Of a stretch of DNA of 57,361 nucleotides, positions 8,287 through 17,038 are shown piece after piece. The position numbers and the translations under genes are program-made. Numbering within the stretch: position 1 is the stretch's first letter; every line of letters starts with the position of its first letter. The DNA is from Dietzia cinnamea NBRC 102147 (GTDB lineage Bacteria; Actinomycetota; Actinomycetes; Mycobacteriales; Mycobacteriaceae): assembly GCF_001571065.1 (NCBI RefSeq), contig NZ_BCSW01000020.1, forward strand, positions 1 to 57,361. Direction: 5' to 3'. Under the pieces are notes generated by a model, which saw only the letters and a list, made by a program, of their open reading frames with translations, was not told the DNA's origin and did not search any database.

Positions 8287-9909
8287 TCAGTGCTCGTCGT
8301 CGCGACGAGTACGGTTCTCCTCCTGCAGCGTCGTGAGCATCGAGTGCTCACGGTGGTGCTTGTCGTGCTCGGCCTCGTCGAGCAGACGCGCCTCCTCGAC
8401 GGGGTCGGGGGTGAGCGCACCGCGCGGGGGCCGACCCGCGACGCCGAGCTGGTTCATCTTGGTGGGCACCTTGGCGCCGGCGTACTCGAGCGGGACGGCG
8501 TGGCCGTGCTCGTCGATCTCGCCGAGGGGCTGGTGGACCTCGATGAACTCGCCCTGCGGCATCCGCATGATGATGCCGGTCTCGATGCCGTGTTCCAGCA
8601 CCTCGCGGTCCGAGCGCTGGAGGCCCAGGCACAGACGGTAGGTGAAGAAGTACACCAGCGGCGGGAGCAGGATGAGCCCGATACGTCCGGCCCACGTCGT
8701 CGCGTTGAGCGAGATGGCGAAGTGGTACGCGATGAGGTCATTGGAACCCATCAGGACCAGGATCACGTAGAAGGTGATCGCCATCATGCCGGAGGCGGTA
8801 CGAACCGGCACGTCACGCGGGCGCTGGAGCAGGTTGTGGTGCGCCTTGTCGCCCGTGATCTTGGCCTCGATCTGCGGGTACAGGAACATCAGCACGACCA
8901 TGGCGCCGAGCATGACGGCCACCCACGTGGTCGCCGGGATCGTGTACGGGCCGAGGTAGAGCTCCCAGGCCGGCATCACACGGGCGCCGCCCTCGGTCCA
9001 CAGCATGTACCAGTCGGGTTGCGAACCGGCGGAGATGTGCGACGGGTTGTATGGCCCGAGATTCCATATCGCGTTGATCGTGAACAAGCCCGAGAAGAGC
9101 ATGAGCATGCCGACGGTGATGGCACCGAACGCGATCGACTTGACGGCGAAGACCGGGAGGATCCGGACGCCGACGACGTTCTTCTCCGTGCGGCCGGGCC
9201 CGGGGAACTGCGTGTGCTTCTGGTACCACACCAGCGCGAGGTGAGCGGCGATCAGCGCGAGGATGATGGCCGGGATGATCAGCACGTGCAGGACGTAGAA
9301 GCGGGGGATCATGATCTCGCCGGGGAAGTCCCCGCCGAAGATCATCCAGTGCATCCAGGTTCCGATCACGGGCAGACCCACGATGATCGCGGAGGTGATG
9401 CGGAGGCCGGTGCCCGAGAGCACGTCGTCCGGCAGACCGTAGCCGAGGAAGCCCTCGACGATGCCCAGGAGCAGCAGCACGCAACCGATGGTCCAGTTGG
9501 CCTCACGCGGGCGGCGGAACGCGCCGGTGAAGAAGATGCGGATCATGTGGACGACCATCGAGGCCACGAACAGCAGGGCCGCCCAGTGGTGGATCTGTCG
9601 CACGAAGAGTCCGCCACGGACCTCGAACGAGATGTCCAGCGCGGTCTCGTAGGCACGAGACATCTCGATGCCGTTGAGCGGAGCGTACGCACCCTGGTAG
9701 ATCACCTTCGACATGGAGGGGTCGAAGAACAGGGTGAGGTAGACACCCGAGATCAGCAGGATGATGAAGCTGTACAGGGCGATCTCGCCCAGCAGGAAGG
9801 ACCAGTGGGTCGGGAAGACCTTGTTGATCTGCCGGCGCAGACCCTTGGCCATGGTGTACCGCGCGTCGAGGCCGTCGCCCAGGGACGCGAGTCTTGTGTT
9901 AGTGCTCAT
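8287..9909 (-). CDS. qcrB: cytochrome bc1 complex cytochrome b subunit
   Basis: This 540-residue polytopic membrane protein carries the two b hemes and quinol sites of the actinobacterial bcc complex (menaquinol oxidation). Visible marks are the first transmembrane helices after [15 protein letters not shown], the heme-ligand region [19 protein letters not shown], helix IV around [11 protein letters not shown], and PDWY in the Qo (ef) loop where other groups have PEWY. A long C-terminal hydrophilic tail of about 110 residues is typical of the mycobacterial form. Its ATG overlaps the qcrA stop by 4 bp (ATGA), so the two are translationally coupled. Confidence 0.98.
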   Translation of the reverse strand: MSTNTRLASLGDGLDARYTMAKGLRRQINKVFPTHWSFLLGEIALYSFIILLISGVYLTLFFDPSMSKVIYQGAYAPLNGIEMSRAYETALDISFEVRGGLFVRQIHHWAALLFVASMVVHMIRIFFTGAFRRPREANWTIGCVLLLLGIVEGFLGYGLPDDVLSGTGLRITSAIIVGLPVIGTWMHWMIFGGDFPGEIMIPRFYVLHVLIIPAIILALIAAHLALVWYQKHTQFPGPGRTEKNVVGVRILPVFAVKSIAFGAITVGMLMLFSGLFTINAIWNLGPYNPSHISAGSQPDWYMLWTEGGARVMPAWELYLGPYTIPATTWVAVMLGAMVVLMFLYPQIEAKITGDKAHHNLLQRPRDVPVRTASGMMAITFYVILVLMGSNDLIAYHFAISLNATTWAGRIGLILLPPLVYFFTYRLCLGLQRSDREVLEHGIETGIIMRMPQGEFIEVHQPLGEIDEHGHAVPLEYAGAKVPTKMNQLGVAGRPPRGALTPDPVEEARLLDEAEHDKHHREHSMLTTLQEENRTRRDDEH

Positions 9910-11096
9910 GAACGACGCTCCCAGAAGGCGGGTCCGACCGGCTCGACGAAGTCACCGTTGGCGACGAGGTAACCCTCGCTGTCCACGGCGATGGGCAGCT
10001 GCGGAAGCGCGCGGGCGGCGGGGCCGAAGACCGGCTTCGCGTACTCGAGCGCGTCGAACTGCGACTGATGGCACGGGCAGAGGAATCGATGGGTCTGCTG
10101 CTCGTACAGCGAGGTGGGGCAGCCGAGGTGGGTGCAGATCTTCGAGTAGGCGTACAGGTCGCCGTAGTTGAAGTTCTCCTGGCCCTTGCGCTTGACGACG
10201 CGGGCCGCGTCCTCGGGGCGGAAACGGATCAGCATGACCGAGTTACGCGAACCGTGGATCGAGTGCATGTGCTCCTCGAAGTTGCCCAGGGCGCTCGCGG
10301 GCAGCGGGAAGACGGACTCGAGGCCACCGGCGGCGAGGTCGTCGACGCGGATGCGCTCGAGGCGGCCCTCACCGGCGGGGGGATGCCCGTCGGGGTAGAC
10401 CTTGCCGGTGTCGCGGCCGAGGTACACCTTCTCCGGCGGCAGGCCGTCGGGGCGGTTCTCGGAGGCGAGGGTCCAGCCGGTGGTGTGGAGGGTGCCGTCA
10501 CCGGAGAGGGTCATCTCTCCGCGCTTCCACGGGTTCTTGATCATGCCGCCGAGGGGCAGGATCGCGGACAGGCCGATGAGACCGACGCTCGCGCCGAGGA
10601 AGCCGCCCATGACCTTGCGGCGGCCGAGGGTGGAGGTCTTCCACGAGTCGTTGAGCTCGGCGACGATCGTGCGGCGGTCGACCTCGTCGGACGGGCCGTC
10701 GTGGCGCGTCTGGACCGAGATCTCCTCGGGGACGAACTTCTTGGTGAACTGCACGGCGCCGAAGCCCAGGAACAGGATCGACAGGCCGATCGTGCCGCCG
10801 AGCAGCGGCGTGTACGCCATGTACAGCCAGTAGCCGTCCTCACCCTCACCGCGGTACTCCCACGGCCAGAAGATGTAGACGACGGCGAAGGCGAGGGCGA
10901 ACAGTGCCGACAGCGCGAACCAGGTGGTGACGGTGCGCGCGGCGCGCTTCTCGGCGCGGGTGGTCACGCCCTCGGGCCAGCGGCTCTCGCGGTGCCGGAT
11001 CTCGACTCCGTCGAGCCGGGTGCCCAGCTCGACGAGCTCGGCCTCGCTCATGCGGTCCAGGTCCGCCGGTGACGGGTTCTTCGGGGTCTCACTCAT
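9906..11096 (-). CDS. qcrA: cytochrome bc1 complex Rieske iron-sulfur subunit
   Basis: This 396-residue protein has three transmembrane segments (about 57-77, 98-115, 165-186), the actinobacterial arrangement, rather than the single anchor of mitochondria. The Rieske cluster ligands are in CTHLGC (C321, H323, C326) and CPCHQS (C340, C342, H343). It passes electrons from quinol to cytochrome cc. The ATG at 11096 overlaps the qcrC stop (ATGA); an upstream in-frame ATG at 11114 lies inside qcrC and is unlikely. The N-terminus is long and charged. Confidence 0.98.
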   Translation of the reverse strand: MSETPKNPSPADLDRMSEAELVELGTRLDGVEIRHRESRWPEGVTTRAEKRAARTVTTWFALSALFALAFAVVYIFWPWEYRGEGEDGYWLYMAYTPLLGGTIGLSILFLGFGAVQFTKKFVPEEISVQTRHDGPSDEVDRRTIVAELNDSWKTSTLGRRKVMGGFLGASVGLIGLSAILPLGGMIKNPWKRGEMTLSGDGTLHTTGWTLASENRPDGLPPEKVYLGRDTGKVYPDGHPPAGEGRLERIRVDDLAAGGLESVFPLPASALGNFEEHMHSIHGSRNSVMLIRFRPEDAARVVKRKGQENFNYGDLYAYSKICTHLGCPTSLYEQQTHRFLCPCHQSQFDALEYAKPVFGPAARALPQLPIAVDSEGYLVANGDFVEPVGPAFWERRS

Positions 11097-11977
11097 GAAC
11101 GGGATCCGATCCACAGGGTCGCACCGATGAGGGCGACGATGCCGACAAGCCAGATAGCCACGCCCTCGGTCACCGGGCCGAGACCGCCGAGGCCGTAGCC
11201 ACCGGGCGAGACCTTGTTATCCGTGGCCTTGATGTAGGCGATGATGTCCTTCTTCTCGTCAGGCGTGAGCTGCCGGTCCGAGAACTTGGGCATGTTCTGC
11301 GGGCCGGTGAGCATGGCCTGGTAGATCTCCTGCTCGTTGGCAGGGTCCAGAACCGGCGCGTACTTACCGCCGGAGAGTGCTCCGCCGCGGCCGGTGAAGT
11401 TGTGACAGGACGCGCAGTTGAGCCGGAACAGCTCGGAACCGCGGGCGATCTCCTCGGCGGTGCTCTGCCCGGAAGCGCCCCGCAGCGACTCCTGCGCGAT
11501 CGTGCCGTCGGGATCGGTGACGATCTCGGGACCGCCGCCGAAGAGGTGGACGTACGCCGCGAGAGCCATGATCTGCTGCTCGCTGTAGCGGGGCTTCTTC
11601 CGCTCGGCCTGCGCCTCGTTGTCCGCGGCCGGCATGCGACCGGAGTGCACCTGGAAGTAGACCGAACCCGCGCCGACGCCTACGAGCGAGGGGCCGCGGT
11701 CCTCGACACCCTGCAGATTCTGCCCGTGGCAGGTGATGCAGGCGACGTCGTAGATCGACTTGCCCTCGGCGATGAGTGCGGCCTGGTCCTGCTGGGCCGT
11801 CGCCACCTGCGGCTCCGGGACGACGGCGGTGGCGATGGCTCCCGCTCCGAGGAGGCCGGCAGCGATGACGAGCGCGCCGGTCGCCTTACGGCGCCGCTTG
11901 GTGGAGACCGACCGCGTCGGGGTCGTCGCCGGGTCGGGCGACGGCGTATCCGCAGCGGCTGGGTGAGGTGAGTTCAT
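11093..11977 (-). CDS. qcrC: cytochrome bc1 complex diheme cytochrome c subunit
   Basis: This 294-residue protein has an N-terminal membrane anchor/signal (about 33-52), two CxxCH heme c sites (CITCH at 80-84 and CASCH at 188-192), and a C-terminal transmembrane helix near 265-290. This diheme cytochrome cc replaces cytochrome c1 plus soluble c and wires the bcc complex directly to the aa3 oxidase. The ATG at 11977 is preceded by AAAGGGA. The frame remains open upstream into ctaE, but homology begins here. It is transcribed with ctaE, 56 bp upstream. Confidence 0.97.
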   Translation of the reverse strand: MNSPHPAAADTPSPDPATTPTRSVSTKRRRKATGALVIAAGLLGAGAIATAVVPEPQVATAQQDQAALIAEGKSIYDVACITCHGQNLQGVEDRGPSLVGVGAGSVYFQVHSGRMPAADNEAQAERKKPRYSEQQIMALAAYVHLFGGGPEIVTDPDGTIAQESLRGASGQSTAEEIARGSELFRLNCASCHNFTGRGGALSGGKYAPVLDPANEQEIYQAMLTGPQNMPKFSDRQLTPDEKKDIIAYIKATDNKVSPGGYGLGGLGPVTEGVAIWLVGIVALIGATLWIGSRS

Positions 11978-12033
11978 TGTGAGTTCCCTTTGGTGTTGGG
12001 ACCTGCTGGACACAGCGTCCTGCGGCCAGCTGA

Positions 12034-12645
12034 CTACTGAATGAAGTAGATGGTGACGAAGAGGCCGATCCAGACCACGTCGACGAAGTGCCAGTAGTAG
12101 GACACCACGATGGCGGCGGTGGCCTGCGCCGGGGTGAACCGCGACATCGTCGTACGCATCACGAGAACGACGAAGGCGATGACGCCCGCGGCGACGTGGA
12201 GCCCGTGGAAGCCGGTGGTGATGAAGAAGACGGACCCGTAGACGCTGGAGGAGATGGTGGTCCCCTCGAGGTACAGCATCACGTACTCGTACGCCTGGCC
12301 GATGAGGAAGACGGTGCCCATGACTGCGGAGATGACGTACCACCGCCGCAGTCCGAAGACATCGCCCTGCTCCGCGGCGAACACGCCCAGCTGGCAGGTG
12401 AACGACGATGCCACGAGGATCACCGTGATCGTCAGGGCGAACGGCACGTTCAGATGCGTCGGGTAGGAGGGCCAGTCACCTCCCGAGTTCGCCTTGGAGA
12501 CGAAGTACATCGCGAACAGGCCCGCGAAGAACATCAGCTCCTGGGACAGCCAGATGATGGTGCCCACACTGACCATGTTCGGCCGATTCAGCGAATGAAC
12601 ACGCTGGGCCATGGCCGATCCTGAGTTATCTACTGCGCTCGTCAC
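12034..12645 (-). CDS. ctaE: cytochrome c oxidase subunit III
   Basis: This 203-residue polytopic protein is an aa3 oxidase subunit III. It has five hydrophobic segments and family motifs such as [38 protein letters not shown] and [11 protein letters not shown]. The start is set at a GTG (12645), giving MTSAVDNSG as in mycobacterial CtaE; the ATG further upstream at 12684 is not supported. A CATACT hexamer 7 nt before this GTG may be the -10 of a leaderless transcript. It leads the ctaE-qcrCAB operon, as in mycobacteria. Confidence 0.96.
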   Translation of the reverse strand: MTSAVDNSGSAMAQRVHSLNRPNMVSVGTIIWLSQELMFFAGLFAMYFVSKANSGGDWPSYPTHLNVPFALTITVILVASSFTCQLGVFAAEQGDVFGLRRWYVISAVMGTVFLIGQAYEYVMLYLEGTTISSSVYGSVFFITTGFHGLHVAAGVIAFVVLVMRTTMSRFTPAQATAAIVVSYYWHFVDVVWIGLFVTIYFIQ

Positions 12646-12937
12646 GTGGCCAAGTATGACCCCTGAGGTGGGGCGAGTCTGCATGGACCCCCGAAATCGG
12701 CGTGTCCGCTCAGCGTTTCCGCAGGTCGCCTCAGATACGTCACGGTCAGGGGTCGGAAATCGCCCCCCTTGCAGGGGCTATCAGGGGGCTCTCAGGCTGG
12801 TCTCCCCGGGCGGTCGCGGCCGCCGTGGCAGGGGACGGCGCGGGCGGCGACGCTACCGGGGTGGCACGATTGATCCCGTGTGGCCGGCCCCTTCGAGTGC
12901 CGGTTCCTTTCTATGAGACCAGAGGAGGTCGGGACAC
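12646..12937. other. divergent intergenic region ctaE / trpD
   Basis: This 292-bp gap separates the divergent ctaE and trpD genes. It must hold both promoters. A CATACT -10-like element faces ctaE, and GAGGAGG just before 12938 is the trpD RBS. No attenuator-like Trp-rich leader peptide or clear palindromic operator was recognised. Confidence 0.5.
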
Positions 12938-13999
12938 GTGGGCAGTTCGGCGGCGATCGACGGGGGCCGGTCCTGGCCCGGAGTACTCGGCACCCTCACG
13001 GCGGAGGTGGACCTCGATCCGGCGGACGCGCGGTGGGCGATGTCGCGGATCATGGAGGGCGTCGCGACCGATGCGCAGATCGCCGCGTTCGGAGTGGCCC
13101 TGAAGATGAAGGGTGTCACCGGACCCGAGCTCGAGGCGCTCGCCTCGACGATGCTCGACTACTCCCGCCGCGTGCCCACGGACCGCGCCTGCGTGGACAT
13201 CGTCGGCACCGGCGGCGACCGGCAGGGCACCGTGAACATCTCGACGATGTCGTCATTGGTGGTCAGCGCGTGCGGTGTGCCCGTCGTCAAGCACGGCAAC
13301 CGGGCGGCGTCCTCCAAGAGCGGAGGGGCGGACGTCCTCGAGGCGCTCGGCGTGGCGATCGATCTGGGGCCCGAGGACGTGGGGCGTTGTCTCGACGAGG
13401 TGGGGGTGGCCTTCTGCTTTGCCCCCGTGTTCCACCCCGCTCTGCGCTTCGCCGCGACGCCGCGGCGGGAGATCGGCATCCCGACCGTCTTCAACATCCT
13501 GGGGCCGTTGACGAACCCGGCCGCTCCGACGGCGAACCTCATCGGCTGCGCCTTCGAGAATCTCCTCTCGGTGATGGCGGAGGTGTTCGCGCTGCGCGGC
13601 CGATCGGCTCTGGTCGTCCGCGGTACGGACGGGCTGGACGAGATCACGATGACGGGTCCGACCCGGGTCCTGCGGGTGTCCGACGGTCAGGTCGACGAGG
13701 ACCGGATCGAGCCCGCCGACTTCGGGATGAGCACGTGCTCGATCGAGGATCTCCGTGGCGGCGACGGGGTGCACAACGCCGGGGTCGCCCGGGATCTCCT
13801 GGCGGGGAAGACCGGGCCGGTGCGTGACGCGGTCCTGCTCAACTCCGCGGCGGCCCTGGTGGCGTTCGACGGGCTCGACAGAGATGCGGACCTGGTGACC
13901 GCGATGCGTGCGGCCGTGGACCGGGCGGCGACGGCGATCGACGACGGCGAGGCGGCGCGTCTGCTCGAGAAGTGGGTCGGTTTCAGCGCGAACCGGTGA
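12938..13999 (+). CDS. trpD: anthranilate phosphoribosyltransferase
   Basis: This 353-residue enzyme is of usual length. It transfers phosphoribose from PRPP to anthranilate in tryptophan synthesis. The PRPP-binding motif GTGGDRQGTVNIST, KHGNRAASS, and the later DE/LDEITM region are intact. The GTG start at 12938 follows AGAGGAGG. As in mycobacteria, trpD stands alone next to ctaE, away from other trp genes. It is convergent with the nuclease gene, with only one base between stops. Confidence 0.97.
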   Translation: MGSSAAIDGGRSWPGVLGTLTAEVDLDPADARWAMSRIMEGVATDAQIAAFGVALKMKGVTGPELEALASTMLDYSRRVPTDRACVDIVGTGGDRQGTVNISTMSSLVVSACGVPVVKHGNRAASSKSGGADVLEALGVAIDLGPEDVGRCLDEVGVAFCFAPVFHPALRFAATPRREIGIPTVFNILGPLTNPAAPTANLIGCAFENLLSVMAEVFALRGRSALVVRGTDGLDEITMTGPTRVLRVSDGQVDEDRIEPADFGMSTCSIEDLRGGDGVHNAGVARDLLAGKTGPVRDAVLLNSAAALVAFDGLDRDADLVTAMRAAVDRAATAIDDGEAARLLEKWVGFSANR

Positions 14000-14000
14000 G

Positions 14001-15644
14001 TCAGGCGTGGCGGTGATCGGCGGCCGCGCGTTCGGCCCGGTCAGCCCAGTCCGTCAGGGTGTGCGCACCCTGGACGGGGAGCGTCCAGCAGCCGTCGACC
14101 GAGACGATGCGGGTCTGCGTGGAGTCGATCCACCGGTGGACGTTCCGGATCTGAGCCTGGGTCGCCCCGGCGAACGGCCCGGGCGCGGGCCGCACGGTGG
14201 TCGCGGCGGCCCGTAGGCCGTCGATGACCGGCATCGGCGCGGCTCCGGGTGGGACCGTGCCGGATCCGGCGAGCCGGCCGTGGCGGACGATCGCCACCGC
14301 CCAGGCCCGTCGGGGCGCCGGTTGGACGAGCACGATCTCCGCGAGCGCGGCGGTGGCGGCCAGCTCCTGCCGGCGGGCGAGTACCCGGATGAGGGCGGCG
14401 GGCCTGTCACGCAGTCTCGCCCCGCGCTCGAAGGCGCCGTCGGCGGCGAGTCGGTCGATCTGCTCGACGAGCGCGTGCAGCGGGGCCTGGTCCCGCCCGT
14501 CGGCGAGCGCCGCCCAGCGCTCGGGCGTGGGCCGACCGCCGAACGCCTCGAGGAGGTCCTCCCACGCGGCGCGTGCGTCCTCGGTGCGACGGAACGGCCC
14601 GATCGCCGTGGGGTCGTCCGGGATCCGGACGATCGTCGGACGGCTGGCGCGGCCGGTGGGAGGGGAGAGCCACCAGCCTCGGCGAGGGCTGCGGGACCGT
14701 CTGTTGAACGGGGGCTGCAGTGAGTCGATGAGTTGTTCCTCGACGGTCCACGCCTCGAGGAGGTGGGCGCACGGCACCGACTCCACCGAGGCGGCCAGGC
14801 CGACCATGGTGCGCATCCGCCCGCGGGTGTCCCCGCCGGAGTAATAGGAGCGCGCGCGACGACGCACCGAGCCGGATGACCCGACGTACAGCGGCCCGCC
14901 GGCCTCGTCGCGGAAGACGTAGACCCCGGGGCCGTCGGTGAGCGCCTCGGTGAGGGTCGCGCGACGTCGGATCTCGGGAGCCAGGCGGCCGTCGTACGCC
15001 AGCAGTTCGGAGAGGGTGGACACCCCGCAGTCACCCACCCGCGAGATGAGGGCGTGCAGCACGTCCACCGTGGCGCGCGCGTCCTGTAGGGCGCGGTGAT
15101 TGGGCTCGACCGTGGCGCCCAGGTGTGCGGCCAGGACCCCGAGCCGGTGGCCACGCGTCTCGCCGCGGTGCAGCACCCGCCGGGCGAGTGCGAGGGTGCA
15201 CACGGACGGGGGATCCGGCCACCGGTGGCCCGTCGCGGCTGCGGCGGCGCGGAGGAAGCCGAGGTCGAATCTGGCGTTGTGTGCCACCAGGACAGCGCCG
15301 CGCGAGAACTCGAGGAACGTCGCCATCACCTCGCCGAGGGACGGTGCGCCGACGAGGTCCTCCGGGGCGATCCCCGTCAGCCTGCTGATGTGCCCCGGCA
15401 GTACGCCGTCGATCGAGACGAAGGTGGACAGCTCCGCCTGCACCTCGCCTCCCCGGATCCGGACGGCGCCGATCTCGGTGATCTCGTCGCCGCCCGGCTT
15501 GGTGCCGGTGGTCTCGAGGTCGACGACGACGAAGGTCACCTCGGACAGCAGCGGCTCGAGCTCGTCGAACGCGCCCTGCGCGCCGACGGGTGCCGGTGAG
15601 GTGGAGGGGGGCATGGCGGAGACGGTAGCGGCGGGGTCGGACAT
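14001..15644 (-). CDS. DEDDh 3'-5' exonuclease with UvrC-type GIY-YIG domain (Rv2191-like)
   Basis: This 547-residue two-domain nuclease has an N-terminal DnaQ-like exonuclease with all catalytic acids: D42 and E44 in VDLETTG, D127 in AHNARFD, H183 and D188 in HRALQDA. Residues 235-320 are a GIY-YIG domain as in the N-half of UvrC/Cho (GVYVF ... LYVGSS at about 240-257, then LEAWTVEEQLIDSLQPPFN). The remaining 200 residues resemble the UvrC middle region. Actinobacterial proteins of this type are thought to act in DNA repair; the exact reaction is unproven. The start could also be the ATG at 15614; neither has a strong RBS. Confidence 0.88.
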   Translation of the reverse strand: MSDPAATVSAMPPSTSPAPVGAQGAFDELEPLLSEVTFVVVDLETTGTKPGGDEITEIGAVRIRGGEVQAELSTFVSIDGVLPGHISRLTGIAPEDLVGAPSLGEVMATFLEFSRGAVLVAHNARFDLGFLRAAAAATGHRWPDPPSVCTLALARRVLHRGETRGHRLGVLAAHLGATVEPNHRALQDARATVDVLHALISRVGDCGVSTLSELLAYDGRLAPEIRRRATLTEALTDGPGVYVFRDEAGGPLYVGSSGSVRRRARSYYSGGDTRGRMRTMVGLAASVESVPCAHLLEAWTVEEQLIDSLQPPFNRRSRSPRRGWWLSPPTGRASRPTIVRIPDDPTAIGPFRRTEDARAAWEDLLEAFGGRPTPERWAALADGRDQAPLHALVEQIDRLAADGAFERGARLRDRPAALIRVLARRQELAATAALAEIVLVQPAPRRAWAVAIVRHGRLAGSGTVPPGAAPMPVIDGLRAAATTVRPAPGPFAGATQAQIRNVHRWIDSTQTRIVSVDGCWTLPVQGAHTLTDWADRAERAAADHRHA

Positions 15645-15702
15645 CGCCGTCCGGGGGCGGCGTCCGGGTCACGGTCCGGGGGAGTGTGTCGTACCCGGTT
15701 CC

Positions 15703-15708
15703 TAGGGT
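15703..15708 (+). promoter_or_regulatory. candidate -10 box for small Cys-rich gene
   Basis: TAGGGT fits the actinobacterial -10 consensus TANNNT. It would start transcription near 15715, giving a leader of about 76 nt before the small gene. No clear -35 was seen, so support is weak. Confidence 0.3.
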
Positions 15709-15790
15709 GCCTCCCGGGCCGACCGCCGCGGCCGGATCGCGGCGCGATAACGAACGGGCAACACGCCCAGGACGGAATGTGAGGTAGATC

Positions 15791-16009
15791 ATGGTGTCAA
15801 TGGATTGCGCTCGCTGCCCGGCGGTGGCGGGCGACTGTGAAGGCTGCATCGTCTCCCTGCTGCTCGGCGAGAAGGACCAGGTAGACGAGCTTTCTCCGGA
15901 GTCCTGCGGGTACGTGCTGGACCCGGAGGTGCGGACGGCGATCGACGTCCTCCGAGCCGCGGGCATGGTGACGTCCATCGACATCCTGGCCGCGGAAACC
16001 GCCGCGTGA
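15791..16009 (+). CDS. small conserved Cys-rich protein (possible zinc binding)
   Basis: This 72-residue protein has two CxxC pairs at C6/C9 and C16/C19 (CARC ... CEGC), plus C39, suggesting a small zinc knuckle. The C-terminal half looks helical (VRTAIDVLRAAGM). Similar small proteins are common in Mycobacteriales near the ripC locus. The ATG at 15791 has a GAGGT just upstream; the ATG at 15800 would shorten it by three residues. Function is unknown. The next gene lies beyond a 242-bp leader containing a riboswitch, so it is probably a separate transcript. Confidence 0.75.
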   Translation: MVSMDCARCPAVAGDCEGCIVSLLLGEKDQVDELSPESCGYVLDPEVRTAIDVLRAAGMVTSIDILAAETAA

Positions 16010-16041
16010 GCGGGGAACTGGACTTCGGCGAGATGGTTTCG

Positions 16042-16047
16042 TAACCT
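16042..16047 (+). promoter_or_regulatory. candidate -10 box upstream of c-di-AMP riboswitch
   Basis: TAACCT fits TANNNT and would start the riboswitch transcript near 16054, about 40 nt before the first conserved riboswitch element. No strong -35 is visible. Confidence 0.4.
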
Positions 16048-16094
16048 TTTCGAGACCTCGGAAGTCATTCCCCGCCCGCCGGTGGGGAGCCGGG

Positions 16095-16236
16095 GTCACG
16101 CCTAAGCGCCCGAGGGCGCGCCGGGGAACCACGTTCCACTGGGGTGAATCGCTCGACGACCGGGAGGTCGGCGAGCGTAGGACAGACTTCCGTGTCCGAA
16201 CCCGTCAGCTAACCCGGTCGGTGTCGCAGGAAGAAA
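16095..16236 (+). promoter_or_regulatory. cyclic di-AMP riboswitch (ydaO/yuaA type)
   Basis: Several hallmark conserved segments of the ydaO aptamer occur in order: CCGGGGAACCA (16121), GGGGTGAATCG (16141), a variable hairpin CGCTCG/CGAGCG (16150-16155 with 16172-16177), GTAGGACA with its stem partner TGTCC, then GAACCCGTCAGCTAACCCGG (16198-16217). The 5' GCC and 3' GGTGTCG ends can close the outer helix. It sits directly upstream of an NlpC/P60 wall hydrolase, a classic target in actinobacteria. Ligand binding normally turns expression off when c-di-AMP is high. The RBS at 16233-16240 lies immediately after the aptamer, so translational control or termination are both possible. Confidence 0.92.
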
Positions 16237-16251
16237 GAGGTAAAGTCTCTC

Positions 16252-16869
16252 GTGGGAGCCCACAGCATCAAGACCAGCTCGACCGGCCGCCGCGTGGCCG
16301 CCGCCGGACTGCTCGCCGCCGGAGCCGCTGTCGCGGGCTCCGGGACCGCGTCCGCCGCGCCCGTGACCGTCGACGTCCCCGTCGAGCTGCGGCTGCCGGG
16401 TGTTCCGGCCCAGGTCACCATCGACGTCCCGGAGGGCATCGCCCTTCCGGCCGGCCTCCAGCAGGCCGCCCAGGCGGCCCCGGCCGCTCCGGTCGAGTTC
16501 GCCACCCCGGCGCCCGAGGTCTCCACCGGCCAGCGCATTCTGGACGCGGCCACCACTCGTGTCGGCTCGCCTTACGCCTGGGGAGCGACCGGCCCCAGCT
16601 CGTTCGACTGCTCCGGCCTGACCTCGTGGGCCTACAAGGAGGCGGGGATCTCGATCCCGCGCACGAGCCAGGCCCAGATCGGCGGCGGCACGCAGGTGGC
16701 CAAGTCCGACCTGCAGCCCGGTGACATCGTCGCCTTCTACAGCGGCGCGTCCCACGTCGGCATCTACGCCGGCAACGGTCAGGTCGTCCACGCCCCGTAC
16801 TCCGGTACCTCCGTGAGCTACGCGCCGGTCGACTCGATGCCGTTCTACGGCGCCACCCGCTACTACTGA
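16252..16869 (+). CDS. secreted NlpC/P60 peptidoglycan endopeptidase
   Basis: This 205-residue exported protein has a signal peptide (about 1-36, ending GTASAAP) followed by a linker, then the NlpC/P60 domain from about 92. The catalytic triad is visible: C120 in FDCSG, H168 in ASHVG, H180 in VVHAP. The family cleaves the D-Glu-mDAP bond of stem peptides. The GTG start at 16252 has AAGAGG upstream. The riboswitch ahead couples its expression to c-di-AMP. There is no coiled coil, unlike its neighbour. Its position corresponds to the ripC/ripD-like hydrolases of mycobacteria. Confidence 0.93.
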   Translation: MGAHSIKTSSTGRRVAAAGLLAAGAAVAGSGTASAAPVTVDVPVELRLPGVPAQVTIDVPEGIALPAGLQQAAQAAPAAPVEFATPAPEVSTGQRILDAATTRVGSPYAWGATGPSSFDCSGLTSWAYKEAGISIPRTSQAQIGGGTQVAKSDLQPGDIVAFYSGASHVGIYAGNGQVVHAPYSGTSVSYAPVDSMPFYGATRYY

Positions 16870-17038
16870 GCGGGTCGGGTCTCCGACTTCTACGCACCCC
16901 GCCTGTGACCGGTCGTGTACCGGACCCGGGCGGGGTGTGTCGTATGTAACATCCCCTCTCGGGTGCCGGATGCCTTCGCAGGTGTCCGGATCGGCCCCGC
17001 CCAGGCGAACCCCGGATCCGAGAGACCGACGAGAGCAG

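Noticed and set aside
9000-9030. PDWY instead of PEWY in QcrB as a functional lesion
   Set aside because: Asp variants of this loop motif are normal in actinobacterial bcc complexes.
8176-9972. 598-codon plus-strand frame opposite qcrB
   Set aside because: Antisense to a complete, unmistakable cytochrome b gene; its product is Val/Gly/Asp/Arg-rich with no domain.
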